Notes: generated from the letters alone by a model not told the origin. A stretch of DNA of 64,000 nucleotides from Allopusillimonas lactea (GCF_021653995.1 NZ_JAJJOZ010000001.1:372001-436000), one strand, 5' to 3'. Shown: positions 48,716-58,677, counted from the first letter of the stretch. Numbers and translations are program-made.

Positions 48716-50854
48716 ATGGGCTCTGCTACGCGGGCACCCGCCAACGGCGCCGTCGATGTGCCGGGCGGCAGCGGTCGGGCGGCCGGTCGCCGTGCGTCGA
48801 GCGGCAAGGCTGCGCCCGCCAAGGCGCAAGACGAGCAGGGGGCGTCGGCATTGCAGCGCCGTTTTGGTCGCCTGGGCCTGCGCGAGCCGGCAGATTTCAT
48901 CGTTCACCTGCCGCTGCGGTATGAAGACGAAACCCGCATCGTACCTATCGCCTCGCTCATGCCTGGCATGAGCGGCCAGGTGGAGGGCGAGGTCGTGCGC
49001 AGCGAGGTACTGTTCAGGCCACGCCGGCAACTGCAGGCGGTACTCGAAGACGACTCCGGCCAGTTGGCGCTGCGATGGCTCAATTTCTACCCCAGCCAGC
49101 AAAAACAGGTGGAGGCGGGCAGGCGCCTGCGCGTACGCGGCGAGGTTCGCGGCGGCTTTGGCGGCTACGAAATGGTGCACCCTAAAGTCAGCGCCGCCGG
49201 TGCACCACTGCCGCAGGCGCTCACGCCCGTATACCCCACCACAGACGGCCTTTCACAGGCTAGTCTGCGCAAGGCGATCGACCAAGCGCTGGGGCGGGCG
49301 GACTTGTCCGATACCTTGCCTGATGCGCTGCGCGAGCAGTATGGGCTGATTCCTTTTGCACAGGCCATTCGCGTGCTGCATCATCCGCCGGCCAATGTTT
49401 CTTATCACGATCTGATCGAGCGCGGCCATCCAGCCTGGGCCCGCATCAAGTTCGATGAGCTGCTGGCGCAGCAGTTGTCGCTGGCGGCTGCGCGGGCCGC
49501 GCGGCGCCGCCAGCGGGCTACGCCGCTCCCGCCCGACGCGGGCCTGTCAAAGACGCTGCTGGCCAATTTGCCGTTTACGCTCACTGATGCACAACAACGC
49601 GTAATCGCTGAAATCTCGGCTGATCTGGCGCGCTCCTTCCCCATGCATCGCTTGCTGCAAGGGGATGTGGGTAGCGGCAAGACTATCGTGGCGGCGTTTG
49701 CCGCCGCGCAAGCCGTGTCCGCTGGTTGCCAAGTGGCCATTATGGCGCCCACCGAAATCCTGGCCGAACAGCATTTTCACAAGCTTGCGGCTTGGCTGGA
49801 GCCGCTGGGTGTGCGGGTGGCCTGGCTTACCGGCAGCATGTCTGCGGCGTCGCGGCGGCAGGCAGTGACGGACGCTGAGTCTGGCCAGGCCGACCTTGTC
49901 GTGGGGACGCAGGCGCTGATTCAAGACAGGATCGCCTTTGCCCGCCTGGGTCTGGTGATTCTCGATGAGCAGCACCGCTTCGGTGTGGGCCAGCGGCTGG
50001 CGCTCAGCCGCAAGGGGGAAGACGGGGCGTTGATCCCGCACCAGCTCAATATGAGCGCCACGCCGATTCCGCGCACCTTGGCCATGACCTTCTTCGCTGA
50101 CCTGGATGTGTCCGCCATCGATGCACTACCTCCTGGTCGTACACCAGTGGTAACCAAGCTGATCGCCGACTCTCGGCGCGACGAGGTGTTGGGCAGCGTG
50201 ACAGCCGAAGTGAGGCAGGGTCGCCAGGCCTACTGGGTATGTCCGCTGGTCGAAGAAAGCGAAGCGCTGCAGTTGCAGACGGCTGTCGATACACATGCGC
50301 GCCTGGCGCAGGCGCTGCCTGATCTGCGCGTGGCGCTGATACACGGCAAGATGGCGCCAACCGAGAAGCAGGCGGTTATGCAGGCCTTTCGCGATGGGCA
50401 GACCGACCTACTGGTGGCGACCACGGTAATCGAGGTTGGGGTGGATGTACCCAATGCCTCCCTCATGATCATTGAACATGCCGAGCGCTTCGGGTTGGCC
50501 CAGTTGCATCAGTTGCGCGGCCGGGTAGGGCGCGGCAGCGCGCGTTCGGTGTGCGTGCTGATGTACCAGGCGCCGCTGAGCATGGTGGCGCGCCAGCGCC
50601 TGCGAGCAATGTACGAAACGACGGATGGCTTCGAGATCGCGCGGCGTGATCTCGAACAGCGCGGCCCGGGTGAGTTCCTGGGTGTCAGGCAGTCCGGTCA
50701 GGCATTGCTGCGCTTTGCCAGCCTGGACACCGATGCGTCCCTGGTCGAACAGGCGCGGCAGGCGGCGGTCGATATGCGCACAAAGTATCCGGACTATGCT
50801 GCCGCGCATTTGCGGCGCTGGATGAAGGACCGTGAGGATTACCTGAGAAGCTAG
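48716..50854 (+). CDS. recG: ATP-dependent DNA helicase RecG
   Basis: Branch-migrates Holliday junctions and stalled forks. The N-terminal wedge domain contains LREPADFIVHLPLRYEDET. Helicase motifs follow: Walker A LLQGDVGSGKTIVA, Walker B LVILDEQHRFGVGQR, motif III MSATPIPRTLAM, and motif VI LHQLRGRVGRGSARSVC; ATTVIEVGVDVPNASLMIIE is typical of RecG. The ATG at 48716 gives 712 residues, including about 30 extra Gly/Ala-rich residues at the N-terminus. It follows ridA by 8 bases and precedes oxyR by 25. Confidence 0.96.
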   Translation: MGSATRAPANGAVDVPGGSGRAAGRRASSGKAAPAKAQDEQGASALQRRFGRLGLREPADFIVHLPLRYEDETRIVPIASLMPGMSGQVEGEVVRSEVLFRPRRQLQAVLEDDSGQLALRWLNFYPSQQKQVEAGRRLRVRGEVRGGFGGYEMVHPKVSAAGAPLPQALTPVYPTTDGLSQASLRKAIDQALGRADLSDTLPDALREQYGLIPFAQAIRVLHHPPANVSYHDLIERGHPAWARIKFDELLAQQLSLAAARAARRRQRATPLPPDAGLSKTLLANLPFTLTDAQQRVIAEISADLARSFPMHRLLQGDVGSGKTIVAAFAAAQAVSAGCQVAIMAPTEILAEQHFHKLAAWLEPLGVRVAWLTGSMSAASRRQAVTDAESGQADLVVGTQALIQDRIAFARLGLVILDEQHRFGVGQRLALSRKGEDGALIPHQLNMSATPIPRTLAMTFFADLDVSAIDALPPGRTPVVTKLIADSRRDEVLGSVTAEVRQGRQAYWVCPLVEESEALQLQTAVDTHARLAQALPDLRVALIHGKMAPTEKQAVMQAFRDGQTDLLVATTVIEVGVDVPNASLMIIEHAERFGLAQLHQLRGRVGRGSARSVCVLMYQAPLSMVARQRLRAMYETTDGFEIARRDLEQRGPGEFLGVRQSGQALLRFASLDTDASLVEQARQAAVDMRTKYPDYAAAHLRRWMKDREDYLRS

Positions 50855-50879
50855 CCAGATTTACCGCGAGAACTCCACC

Positions 50880-51833
50880 ATGACCCTGACTGAACTCAAA
50901 TATATTGTTGCCGTTGCGCGTGAGCGCCATTTCGGCCGGGCCGCCGAGGCCTGCTTCGTCAGCCAGCCCACGCTGTCTGTCGCCATACGCAAGCTTGAGG
51001 ATGAGTTGGGCGTGGTGCTGTTCGAGCGTGGCGGCGCCGAGGTCGGCATTACACCCATCGGGCTGCGCATTGTGGCACAGGCCCAGCGCGTGCTGGAAGA
51101 AGGCGCGCAGCTGCGTGAGATCGCCCGCCAGGGGCATGACCCGCTGGCCGGCCCGCTGCGCGTGGGTGTCATCCACACCATAGGCCCATATCTGCTGCCA
51201 AGGCTGGTGCCCACGCAGATCGAGGCCACGCCGCAGATGCCGCTGCTGCTGCAGGAGAATTTCACGGCTCGGCTGCTGGAGCTTTTGCGCCAAGGCGAAA
51301 TCGACTGTGCCATCCTGGCGCTGCCCATACCGGATGCAGGGCTGTCGGTGCACCCACTCTACGACGAACCGTTCCTGGTGGCGATTCCCAAGAACCACCC
51401 CTGGAGCAACAGGAAGGAAATTGACGCCACTCAGTTGAAGGACGAGACTATGCTGCTGCTGGGAACGGGGCATTGCTTTCGTGACCAAGTGCTTGAAGTA
51501 TGCCCTGAGTTGTCGCGGTTTTCGGCATCCAGCGAAGGCATCCAGCGCACCTTCGAAGGCTCGTCGCTCGAGACCATACGCCACATGGTGGCGGCCGGCC
51601 TCGGCGTGACGGTGCTGCCGGCCAGTTCGCTTTCCATGCCGGGCATCGAGAACCACCTGCTCTCCTACATACCGTTCAAGAAGCCGGTGCCCGACCGTCG
51701 CGTCGTGTTGGTCAACCGCAAGAGTTTCCCCCGTCCCGCCGCCATCGACGCCTTGATCAAGGCCATCCATGATTGCGCGTTGCCCGGCGTCAACTACCTG
51801 GATACTGTGCCGGCCGCCGCCGAGCCGGCGTGA
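50880..51833 (+). CDS. oxyR: Hydrogen-peroxide sensing regulator OxyR
   Basis: LysR-family redox regulator of peroxide defence. The N-terminal HTH is MTLTELKYIVAVARERHFGR, AAEACFVSQPTLSVAIRKLE. The two redox cysteines are at 199 and 208 (TGHCFRDQVLEVCPE), exactly the E. coli numbering, which separates OxyR from ordinary LTTRs. TFEGSSLETIRHMVAAGLGV is also typical. Length 317. The recG-oxyR neighbourhood occurs in other betaproteobacteria, and dps follows, a known OxyR target. AACTCCACCATG start at 50880, 25 bases after recG. Confidence 0.95.
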   Translation: MTLTELKYIVAVARERHFGRAAEACFVSQPTLSVAIRKLEDELGVVLFERGGAEVGITPIGLRIVAQAQRVLEEGAQLREIARQGHDPLAGPLRVGVIHTIGPYLLPRLVPTQIEATPQMPLLLQENFTARLLELLRQGEIDCAILALPIPDAGLSVHPLYDEPFLVAIPKNHPWSNRKEIDATQLKDETMLLLGTGHCFRDQVLEVCPELSRFSASSEGIQRTFEGSSLETIRHMVAAGLGVTVLPASSLSMPGIENHLLSYIPFKKPVPDRRVVLVNRKSFPRPAAIDALIKAIHDCALPGVNYLDTVPAAAEPA

Positions 51834-52042
51834 GAGTGCTGGCAATTTCGGGGTGGTAGGCGCCGAAGTGAATGCTGCCGTGCGCCGCGTAGCTGACGGC
51901 TATCACGCCGATCAATAAATCTCATGCCGCGCAACACATTTCGAACTACTTTGCCGTGATATCCTGAGCCCTTCTTCGAATGCATGGATACGCCACGCCG
52001 CGTTCCGTGCATAGCGTCCAATGCTCATCAAGGAGATCCATC

Positions 52043-52567
52043 ATGGCAAAAGAGCGCAAACCCGATGCAGCCAAGAGCACCGCGCCCGCGGAAAAAGGCC
52101 TCGACATCGACATCGGTATTTCAGACAAAGACCGTGCGACTGTGGCCGCCGAGCTATCCAAGATGCTGGCGGACTCCTACACGCTGTATTTGATGACGCA
52201 CAACTTCCACTGGAACGTCACCGGCCCGCAGTTTAATACGCTGCACAATATGTTCATGACGCAGTACACCGAAGCCTGGCAGGCGCTGGACAGCATTGCC
52301 GAGCGCATCCGCGCTTTGGGGCATTTCGCGCCCGGCACCTATGCGCAATACGCAGCGCTGTCGTCGATCAACGAAGTTGCGACGGTGCCGAACGCAACAG
52401 CCATGATCGAACTGCTCGTCAAGGGCAACGAGGCAGTCGCCAAGACAGCGCGCCAGGCCCTCAAGAAGGCTGACGCGGTCGACGACCAACCTACCGTTGA
52501 TCTGCTCACCCAACGCTTGGATGTGCACGAGAAGAACGCCTGGATGCTGCGCAGCATGCTGCAGTGA
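52043..52567 (+). CDS. dps: Dps family ferritin-like DNA protection protein
   Basis: Dodecameric miniferritin that uses peroxide to oxidise iron and shields DNA. Ferroxidase-site residues are visible in HNFHWNVTGPQF (His56), LHNMF (His68) and LDSIAERIRALG (Asp83, Glu87). The C-terminus DVHEKNAWMLRSMLQ is typical. The Lys-rich N-terminus (MAKERKPDAAKS) could help bind DNA. The ATG at 52043 has AAGGAGAT upstream, giving 174 residues. A partial OxyR-like array (CTAT-N7-ATCA) lies near 51901, too imperfect to call. The gene follows oxyR by 209 bases. Confidence 0.95.
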   Translation: MAKERKPDAAKSTAPAEKGLDIDIGISDKDRATVAAELSKMLADSYTLYLMTHNFHWNVTGPQFNTLHNMFMTQYTEAWQALDSIAERIRALGHFAPGTYAQYAALSSINEVATVPNATAMIELLVKGNEAVAKTARQALKKADAVDDQPTVDLLTQRLDVHEKNAWMLRSMLQ

Positions 52568-52800
52568 CGCTGGCGCGGGGTTTCGTTGCCCGATCGTAGC
52601 GGCTGGCCGCCTCGCATGCGGCCATGCGCAGCCCGGTGGCAGTTGTAATGCGCTCGTACAGGGCTGCTGGTCAACGCCGTGCCGGGCGTCTGTCGTAACG
52701 TTCAGTAATAACCCTGAGTTTTCAACTGGGGCGGGCTATGCGGCATGGGTTCAGTGTATGCTTGGCAGCGTATCTGGATAGCGCACTTCGAGGAGGCTAT

Positions 52801-53916
52801 ATGAAAGTTCGCTTTACCCCCGTCGCCGCCGCACTCGGCTTGGCCGCGGGTATGCTTATGGCAGGCCCCGCAGCGGCCGCCACGATCAAAATTGCCATTG
52901 CCGGTCCGTTCACCGGCCCCGTCACGCAATACGGCGACATGGTCAAGCAGGGTGTTGACACCGCCATCGAACAACTCAACGCTAAGGGCGGTGGCAACAC
53001 CTTCGAAGCCGTGGTGCTCGATGACGGCTGCGAACCCAAGCAAGGCCCCGTGGTCGCCAATCGTGTTGTCAACGATGGCATCCATTATGTGGTTGGCCAT
53101 GTATGCTCGGGCGCCACCATTGCCGCCACCGACATCTACAACAACGAAGGCATTGTCATGGTCACGCCCTCGGCCACTTCGCCGGCGGTCACCGATGGCA
53201 AGAATTACGAAACCATCTTCCGCACCATCGGCCGCGACGACCAGCAGGGTCCCGCAGCGGCCAAGTTCATCATCGAAAAGATCAAGCCCAAGAAGGTTGC
53301 GGTTCTGCACGACAAGCAGTCTTACGGCCAGGGCATCGCAAGCGCTGTGCGCAACGATCTGCAGAAGGCGGGCGTTGACGTCGTGCTGTTCGAAGGCATC
53401 AACGCGGGCGATTCCGATTACTCAGCCGTCATCACCAAGCTCAAGACCACGGGCGCTGATTTCGTCTATTACGGCGGCTATCACCCTGAAATGGGCCTGC
53501 TGCTGCGCCAGGGTTCGGAGCAAGGCCTGAAGGCGCAGTTCATGGGCCCTGAGGGTGTAGGCAACCCCGATATCAACGCCATCGCGGGTGCTGCAGTCGA
53601 AGGCATGTTGGTTACCTTGCCGGCAGACTTCACCAAAAATCCGGCCAACGCCGAGATTGTGAAGGCCTTCAAAGACAAGGGCCGCGACCCCAGCGGCGCT
53701 TTCCAGCTCACTGCCTATTCAGCCATGCAGGCCATTGCCGCCGGCATCAAGGGCGCAGGCGCGGATGACCCTGCCAAGGTTGCTGCATACCTGCACAGCC
53801 ATGCCGTCAAGACGCCAATCGGCGAAATTTCCTGGAACAAGCAGGGCGACCTGAAAGAGTTCAAGTTTGACGTCTTCAAATGGCATAAAGACGGCAGCAA
53901 ATCGGTTTATCAATAA
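52801..53916 (+). CDS. Branched-chain amino acid ABC transporter substrate-binding protein (orphan LivK-like)
   Basis: Periplasmic Leu/Ile/Val-type binding protein. The ATG at 52801 with AGGAGG upstream opens a signal peptide ending GPAAA-AT. The mature part IKIAIAGPFTGPVTQYGDMV, VLDDGCEPKQGPVVANRVV, VVGHVCSGATIAATDIY and FRTIGRDDQQGPAAAKFI are LivJ/LivK-like. Length 371. It is closely related to the binding protein at 59992 but has no permease genes; an intrinsic terminator follows at 53986-54029. It probably shares the LivHMGF permease located 8 kb downstream. Confidence 0.93.
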   Translation: MKVRFTPVAAALGLAAGMLMAGPAAAATIKIAIAGPFTGPVTQYGDMVKQGVDTAIEQLNAKGGGNTFEAVVLDDGCEPKQGPVVANRVVNDGIHYVVGHVCSGATIAATDIYNNEGIVMVTPSATSPAVTDGKNYETIFRTIGRDDQQGPAAAKFIIEKIKPKKVAVLHDKQSYGQGIASAVRNDLQKAGVDVVLFEGINAGDSDYSAVITKLKTTGADFVYYGGYHPEMGLLLRQGSEQGLKAQFMGPEGVGNPDINAIAGAAVEGMLVTLPADFTKNPANAEIVKAFKDKGRDPSGAFQLTAYSAMQAIAAGIKGAGADDPAKVAAYLHSHAVKTPIGEISWNKQGDLKEFKFDVFKWHKDGSKSVYQ

Positions 53917-53985
53917 CAACAAACAATAAAAAGGCCACACAGGCCCAGTCGGCGCACAGGCGTCACAGCTTGTACGCCGTCTCTG

Positions 53986-54029
53986 AACCCCGCGCAGCCA
54001 GAACTAGGCCTGGTTTCGCGGGGTTTTTT
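53986..54029 (+). terminator. Intrinsic terminator of the orphan livK-like gene
   Basis: AACCCCGCG (53986-53994) pairs with CGCGGGGTT (54017-54025), with an inner CCAG/CTGG pairing, and is followed by a T-run (54024-54029). It lies 70 bases after the stop. Confidence 0.9.
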
Positions 54030-54228
54030 GCCGCCATCTTGTTAGCACAATAGGCATGAACGCAGGCGCCGCCCTGGCTGCCGCCCGCTCGCCACGGAAG
54101 GGTCGCGCGCATGGCTGGTATGGCAGCCTATCTCCTGGGGGCTGCCGTGCTTTCTCGGCGGCAGGGCCCTCGTGGCCGCGGCAGGCAGGTTGGGGATATG
54201 TGACCCTGCGCTTGTTGCGGTATAGCGG

Positions 54229-55314
54229 TTACGCGTCGACGCGTTTACCGGTTTCCGGGTCGAACCAATGCAGCGGATGGATGCCATCCTGGCCAACCTG
54301 CACCGCTTCGCCCGTCTGCAGCGGGTATTCGCGCGTCAGGCCGATCGGGCAGCGCAATACCACCGGGGTGTCGCCGTGCCGGCCGTGGATCAGTTGCTCG
54401 GATCCGAGAATTTCGATCATTTCGATTGTGATGGCAAGGCCGCTTGTATGCAAGGCGATATGCTCTGGCCGCATGCCAAGCAGGGCCTTGCGGCTGGCCA
54501 GCGAGGCGGGCGCTTGCGCGGCATCGAAATCGAGTACTTGGCCGTTTTCGTCGTGGACCCGCCGCTCGGCATCAAGCTGCACCGGGATCAGGTTCATGGG
54601 CGGCGAGCCAATAAAGCTTGCCACAAAGACCGATGCGGGGCGTTCGAATACCTCGACCGGGGTGCCGATTTGTTCGGGCACACCTTTGTTCATCACAACC
54701 ATGCGTTGGGCCAGTGTCATCGCTTCTACCTGATCGTGCGTGACGTACAGGCTGGTGGTGCCCAGGCGGCGGTGCAGCTTCTGGATCTCGAGCCGCATCT
54801 GCACGCGCAGTTTCGCGTCCAGATTGGACAAGGGCTCATCGAACAGGAAGACTTTTGGGTCGCGTACGATTGCCCGCCCCATGGCCACCCGTTGGCGCTG
54901 GCCCCCTGACAGTTGGCCGGGACGACGGTCGAGCAGATGCAACAGCTCGAGTATGCGCGCGGCGTCTTGCACTTTGCGCTGGATCTCTGCCTTGCTGAGC
55001 TTGCGTATCTTCAGGCCATAGGCCATGTTGTCGAACACGCTCATGTGGGGGTAAAGCGCGTAGTTCTGAAACACCATCGCAATATCGCGCTCGGCTGGCT
55101 CCAGATTGTTGACAACCTTCCCGTCGATGGCGATCTCGCCGCTGGTTACGCTTTCGAGGCCTGCCACCATGCGCATCAGCGTGGATTTGCCACAGCCCGA
55201 CGGGCCGACGATGACGATGAATTCGCCGTCCTTGATATCCATGCTTATGCCATGGATCACGGCAATGCCGTTGGGATAGGTTTTGCTTACGTTGCGGAAA
55301 CTCAGCGTTGCCAT
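54229..55314 (-). CDS. ugpC: sn-Glycerol-3-phosphate ABC importer ATP-binding protein UgpC
   Basis: ATPase of the ugp importer. Walker A VGPSGCGKSTLMRM, Q-loop MVFQNYALYPHMSV, signature LSGGQRQRVAMGRAI, Walker B VFLFDEPLSNLDAKLR and switch YVTHDQVEAMTLAQ are intact. The C-terminal TOBE domains (IGSPPMNLIPVQL, LLGMRPEHI) are present. The ATG at 55314 (MATLSFRNVSKTYPNGI) gives 361 residues, near E. coli UgpC. It is the last gene of ugpBAEC, 38 bases after ugpE. Confidence 0.94.
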   Translation of the reverse strand: MATLSFRNVSKTYPNGIAVIHGISMDIKDGEFIVIVGPSGCGKSTLMRMVAGLESVTSGEIAIDGKVVNNLEPAERDIAMVFQNYALYPHMSVFDNMAYGLKIRKLSKAEIQRKVQDAARILELLHLLDRRPGQLSGGQRQRVAMGRAIVRDPKVFLFDEPLSNLDAKLRVQMRLEIQKLHRRLGTTSLYVTHDQVEAMTLAQRMVVMNKGVPEQIGTPVEVFERPASVFVASFIGSPPMNLIPVQLDAERRVHDENGQVLDFDAAQAPASLASRKALLGMRPEHIALHTSGLAITIEMIEILGSEQLIHGRHGDTPVVLRCPIGLTREYPLQTGEAVQVGQDGIHPLHWFDPETGKRVDA

Positions 55315-55352
55315 GTGTGCATCCAGTTCTATGTATAGTGCGGCCAGCCGGC

Positions 55353-56195
55353 TTATTTTTCGGCGTCTACCAGGCCCTTGACGAACCACTTCTGCATGAA
55401 GATGACGACCGCCACGGGCGGGATCATCGCCAGCATTGCTGTAGCCATGACCAGGTTCCATTCTGTGACGGAATCGCCGCCCGAAATCATGCGCTTGATA
55501 CCAATGACCACCGGGTACATGTTTTCTTCGGTGGTGATGATGAGCGGCCACAGGTATTGGTTCCAGCCGTAGATGAATTGGATCACGAAGAGGGCGGCGA
55601 TGCTGGTGCGTGACAGCGGCAGCAGCACATCGCGGAAAAATCGCATGGGGCCGGCGCCGTCGATCCGTGCGGCCTCAATCAGCTCATCGGGAACAGTAAG
55701 AAAAAACTGCCGGAACAGGAAGGTGGCGGTTGCCGAGGCGATGAGCGGCAGGGTGAGGCCCGCGTACGTGTTGAGCATGCCCAGATCCGCGACTACCTTG
55801 TAGGTGGGCGCGATTCGCACCTCGACCGGCAGCATGAGGGTGACGAAGATCATCCAGAAGAAAAACATGCGGAAACGGAAGCGGAAATACACTACAGCAA
55901 AGGCGGAGAGCATGGAAATAGCGATCTTACCGATGGCGATAACCAGGGCCATGACAGTGCTGATCCACATCATGCGCGCAACGGCCGGGGTGTTGATGGC
56001 GTCGCCCGTGAGCACGCGCGCGTAGTTTTCGATGAAGTGGCCGCCCGGCATCAGTGACATGGGCGCAGCGGCGACCTCCTGCGCGGTCTGGGTCGATGCT
56101 ACAAAAGTGACGTAAAGCGGGAATGCAATGATCGCCACCCCGACGATGAGCACAATGTGGGTGACGATATCCAGGACAGGTCGGCGTTCGATCAT
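55353..56195 (-). CDS. ugpE: sn-Glycerol-3-phosphate ABC importer permease UgpE
   Basis: One of two inner-membrane permease subunits. About six membrane helices are seen, with the EAA loop ELIEAARIDGAGPMRFFRDVLLPLS for UgpC contact and a C-terminal TGGDSVTEWNLVMATAMLAMIPPVAVVIFMQ region (quoted as its core EWNLVMATAMLAMIPPVA). The start MIERRPVLDIVTHIVLIVGV is typical of UgpE. Length 280, exactly the usual size. It follows ugpA by 36 bases. Confidence 0.94.
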   Translation of the reverse strand: MIERRPVLDIVTHIVLIVGVAIIAFPLYVTFVASTQTAQEVAAAPMSLMPGGHFIENYARVLTGDAINTPAVARMMWISTVMALVIAIGKIAISMLSAFAVVYFRFRFRMFFFWMIFVTLMLPVEVRIAPTYKVVADLGMLNTYAGLTLPLIASATATFLFRQFFLTVPDELIEAARIDGAGPMRFFRDVLLPLSRTSIAALFVIQFIYGWNQYLWPLIITTEENMYPVVIGIKRMISGGDSVTEWNLVMATAMLAMIPPVAVVIFMQKWFVKGLVDAEK

Positions 56196-56231
56196 GGTGC
56201 GTAGGCTTGAAGAGTCGGTTGCGGGCGCGTG

Positions 56232-57113
56232 TCAGTAATTGACCTTGCGGTCGATATAGCGAAACTGCACGACGGTGAGTGCAATCACGATCAGCATGAG
56301 GATTACGGACTGTGCGGCGGATGAGCCAAGATCCAGGCCTTTGAAGCCGGCGTTGTACACCTTGTAGACCAGGATGGAAGTGTCGGTACCCGGACCGCCC
56401 TGCGTGATGATGTCGATAATGGCGAAGGTGTCGAAGAACGCGTAGATCACATTGATGATCAGCAGAAAGAAGGTGGTGGGCGACAACAGGGGAAAGACGA
56501 TCGTCCAGAACCTGCGCCGCGGGCCGGCGCCATCAATCGCGGCTGCTTCGATCAGCGAGCGTGGGATGGCCTGGAGCCCGGCGAGAAAGAAAAGAAAGTT
56601 GTAGGAAATCTGCTTCCAGACGGCGGAGATCACGACCAGTGTCATGGCATCGTTGCCGTTCAGGCGTGGGTTCCAGCCTATGCCAAGCTTACTGAGCATA
56701 ACGGCGAGGATGCCAACGGAAGGCGAGAACAGGAACAGCCAGAGCACCCCAGCCACCGCTGTGGCGACGGCGTAGGGCCAGATCAGAAGGGTTTTATAGA
56801 CGCCGGCCGCCTTGACGGCGCGGTCTGCCATGACGGCCAGCAACAACGAGATGGCGAGCCCTAGTATGGCAACAAGCAGCGAAAATACCGCAGTGATGCG
56901 GAATGAATCGGTGTAGTCGCTGCTGGACAGGAGGTCTGCGAAGTTTGCCAGGCCCACGAACTGTGACGACAGGCCGAACGGATCTTCGAGATGAAAGGAC
57001 TGCCACAGCGCCTGGCCGGCAGGCCAAAAGAAAAACACAACCGTTACCGCCAGTTGCGGAAGCAGCAGGAGATAGGGCAGTACTTTATGGGTGAAGACGA
57101 CGCGTTTTTCCAT
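56232..57113 (-). CDS. ugpA: sn-Glycerol-3-phosphate ABC importer permease UgpA
   Basis: The partner permease subunit. MEKRVVFTHKVLPYLLLLPQ is the UgpA-type start. About six helices are present, with the EAA loop LIEAAAIDGAGPRRRFWTIVF and TQGGPGTDTSILVYKVYNAG, a motif typical of this permease class. Length 293. It is separated from ugpB by about 200 bases that contain hairpins. Confidence 0.94.
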   Translation of the reverse strand: MEKRVVFTHKVLPYLLLLPQLAVTVVFFFWPAGQALWQSFHLEDPFGLSSQFVGLANFADLLSSSDYTDSFRITAVFSLLVAILGLAISLLLAVMADRAVKAAGVYKTLLIWPYAVATAVAGVLWLFLFSPSVGILAVMLSKLGIGWNPRLNGNDAMTLVVISAVWKQISYNFLFFLAGLQAIPRSLIEAAAIDGAGPRRRFWTIVFPLLSPTTFFLLIINVIYAFFDTFAIIDIITQGGPGTDTSILVYKVYNAGFKGLDLGSSAAQSVILMLIVIALTVVQFRYIDRKVNY

Positions 57114-57209
57114 GCGGCGAATTGTAGTCCTGGTATAAGAGGCCCGGGGAAGTGCGCATGCCTTGTTTGTGACGGGCCAGCCCCTGCGTTGGTGGTGGCG
57201 GGGTTCGCA

Positions 57210-57287
57210 GCCGCCCGTTCGGGCGCGGCGGTATGGTGCGGGCGGCTACCCCGCACAGCAAGCACGCACCGGCGAAAGTGGCGCCGG
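57210..57287. repeat. Hairpin-rich spacer between ugpB and ugpA
   Basis: GC-rich inverted repeats occur at about 57210-57229 (GCCGCCCG-TTC-GGGCGCGGC, imperfect) and 57269-57287 (CCGGCG/CGCCGG). Without a U-tract they would reduce rather than end read-through, favouring excess UgpB over the permeases, as is usual for binding-protein operons. Confidence 0.5.
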
Positions 57288-57316
57288 CGAATGCGCGCTT
57301 GCGGCGGGCGCCTGGC

Positions 57317-58624
57317 TTACTTGACGCTCTTCTCGAAGCGCTCGAGCAGCTCGTTGCCGCGCTTGTTCATGTTGGCCAGGCCTTGCTCGGCGGAAACCTT
57401 GCCAGCAAAGATGTTTTCCATTTCACCATCCTCGATCTCACGGATCTGCGGCAGATAGCCCAGACGGATACCGCGCGAATTGGTGGTGGTGGTGGCGTCC
57501 AGCTGCTTGACGGCGATATCGGTGCCCGGATTTTTTTGGTAGTAGCCGGACTCTTGCGTCAGCTTGTAGCCTGCCTTAGTGACTGGCACGTAACCCGTGG
57601 CCTGGTGCCATTGCGCTGCTTTTTCGGGGCTGGACAGGAACTTGAAGAAGGCCGTCACGCCTTTGTAGACCTCGGGCGACTTTTTGGCAAAGACCCACAG
57701 CGACGCACCGCCGATGATGGAGTTCTGGGGCGCGCCCTTGACATCGTCGTAGTAGGGCAGGAAGGATGTACCGAAGGCGAAGTTGCCGGTTTTGATAATG
57801 TTGGCGCGATTGCCGCTGGAACCGGTGAACATGCCGCACTTGCCGGAGGTGAACAATGCGTTGGGTGCATCGCCGCGGCCGCCGTAGGTGAACGTGCCTT
57901 CTTTGGACATGCGGGCCAGATTGCTCAAATGGCGCACGAACAGCGGATTGGTCAGCGCCAGGCGAGCCTGCGGGCCGTCGAAGCCGTTGTTATGCGTGGC
58001 ATAGGGGATGTTATGCCAAGCGGCAAAGTTTTCGAGCTGTATCCACGACGGCCAAGAGGTGGTGTAGCCGCATTCCATGCCGGCGGCACGCAGCTTCTTG
58101 GCGGCTTCTTCCACTTCCTTCCAGGTGCGGGGCGGTTTTTCGGTGTCGAGCCCGGCCTTCTTGAAGGCATCTTTGTTGTAGTAGAACACGGGCGTGGAAC
58201 TGTTGAACGGCATCGAAATCAGCTGGCCGTCGGTGGTGGAATAGTAGCCCGCCACGGCACCCAGGAAATCGGCAGGATTGATGGCGCTGCCGGCCTTCTC
58301 GGACATTTGCTGGACGGGCTGGATTGCACCCTTGGCGTTCATCATCGTTGCCGTGCCCACCTCGAAAACCTGCAGAACATCCGGCGCGTTGCCGGCGCGG
58401 AAGGCAGCAATGCCCGCGTTCATTGACTCGCCGTAATTGCCCTTGTAGGTACCTTGCACTACGTAATCGGACTGGCTCTTGTTGAACTCGTTGATCAATT
58501 CATTGACGCGGTCGCCGAGCGCGCCTTCCATGGAGTGCCAAAAAACGATGTCAGTTGCTGCATTTGCGGTGCCGGTATGGGCGAAGGCGGTAACCAGGGC
58601 AAGGGCAATCAATTTTGCGCGCAT
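57317..58624 (-). CDS. ugpB: sn-Glycerol-3-phosphate-binding periplasmic protein UgpB
   Basis: High-affinity periplasmic binding protein for glycerol-3-phosphate and glycerophosphodiesters. The signal peptide ends TANA-AT (residue 22). The mature start DIVFWHSMEGALGDRVNELI is typical for UgpB, followed by GTYKGNYGESMNAGIAAFRAG, PDVLQVFEVGTATMM and SSTPVFYYNKDAFKKAGLD. Length 435 matches E. coli UgpB (438). It is the first gene of ugpBAEC. Upstream are three Pho-box repeats, so it should be induced by phosphate starvation. Confidence 0.95.
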   Translation of the reverse strand: MRAKLIALALVTAFAHTGTANAATDIVFWHSMEGALGDRVNELINEFNKSQSDYVVQGTYKGNYGESMNAGIAAFRAGNAPDVLQVFEVGTATMMNAKGAIQPVQQMSEKAGSAINPADFLGAVAGYYSTTDGQLISMPFNSSTPVFYYNKDAFKKAGLDTEKPPRTWKEVEEAAKKLRAAGMECGYTTSWPSWIQLENFAAWHNIPYATHNNGFDGPQARLALTNPLFVRHLSNLARMSKEGTFTYGGRGDAPNALFTSGKCGMFTGSSGNRANIIKTGNFAFGTSFLPYYDDVKGAPQNSIIGGASLWVFAKKSPEVYKGVTAFFKFLSSPEKAAQWHQATGYVPVTKAGYKLTQESGYYQKNPGTDIAVKQLDATTTTNSRGIRLGYLPQIREIEDGEMENIFAGKVSAEQGLANMNKRGNELLERFEKSVK

Positions 58625-58677
58625 TTATTTTCTCCGTTGTGGGCTGGCCGAGAAGGCGGCTGGCCGTGTGGACGCAA

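Noticed and set aside
51895..51925. An OxyR binding array upstream of dps.
   Set aside because: Only one CTAT half-site and weak partners at 7-base spacing are present; too imperfect to annotate.
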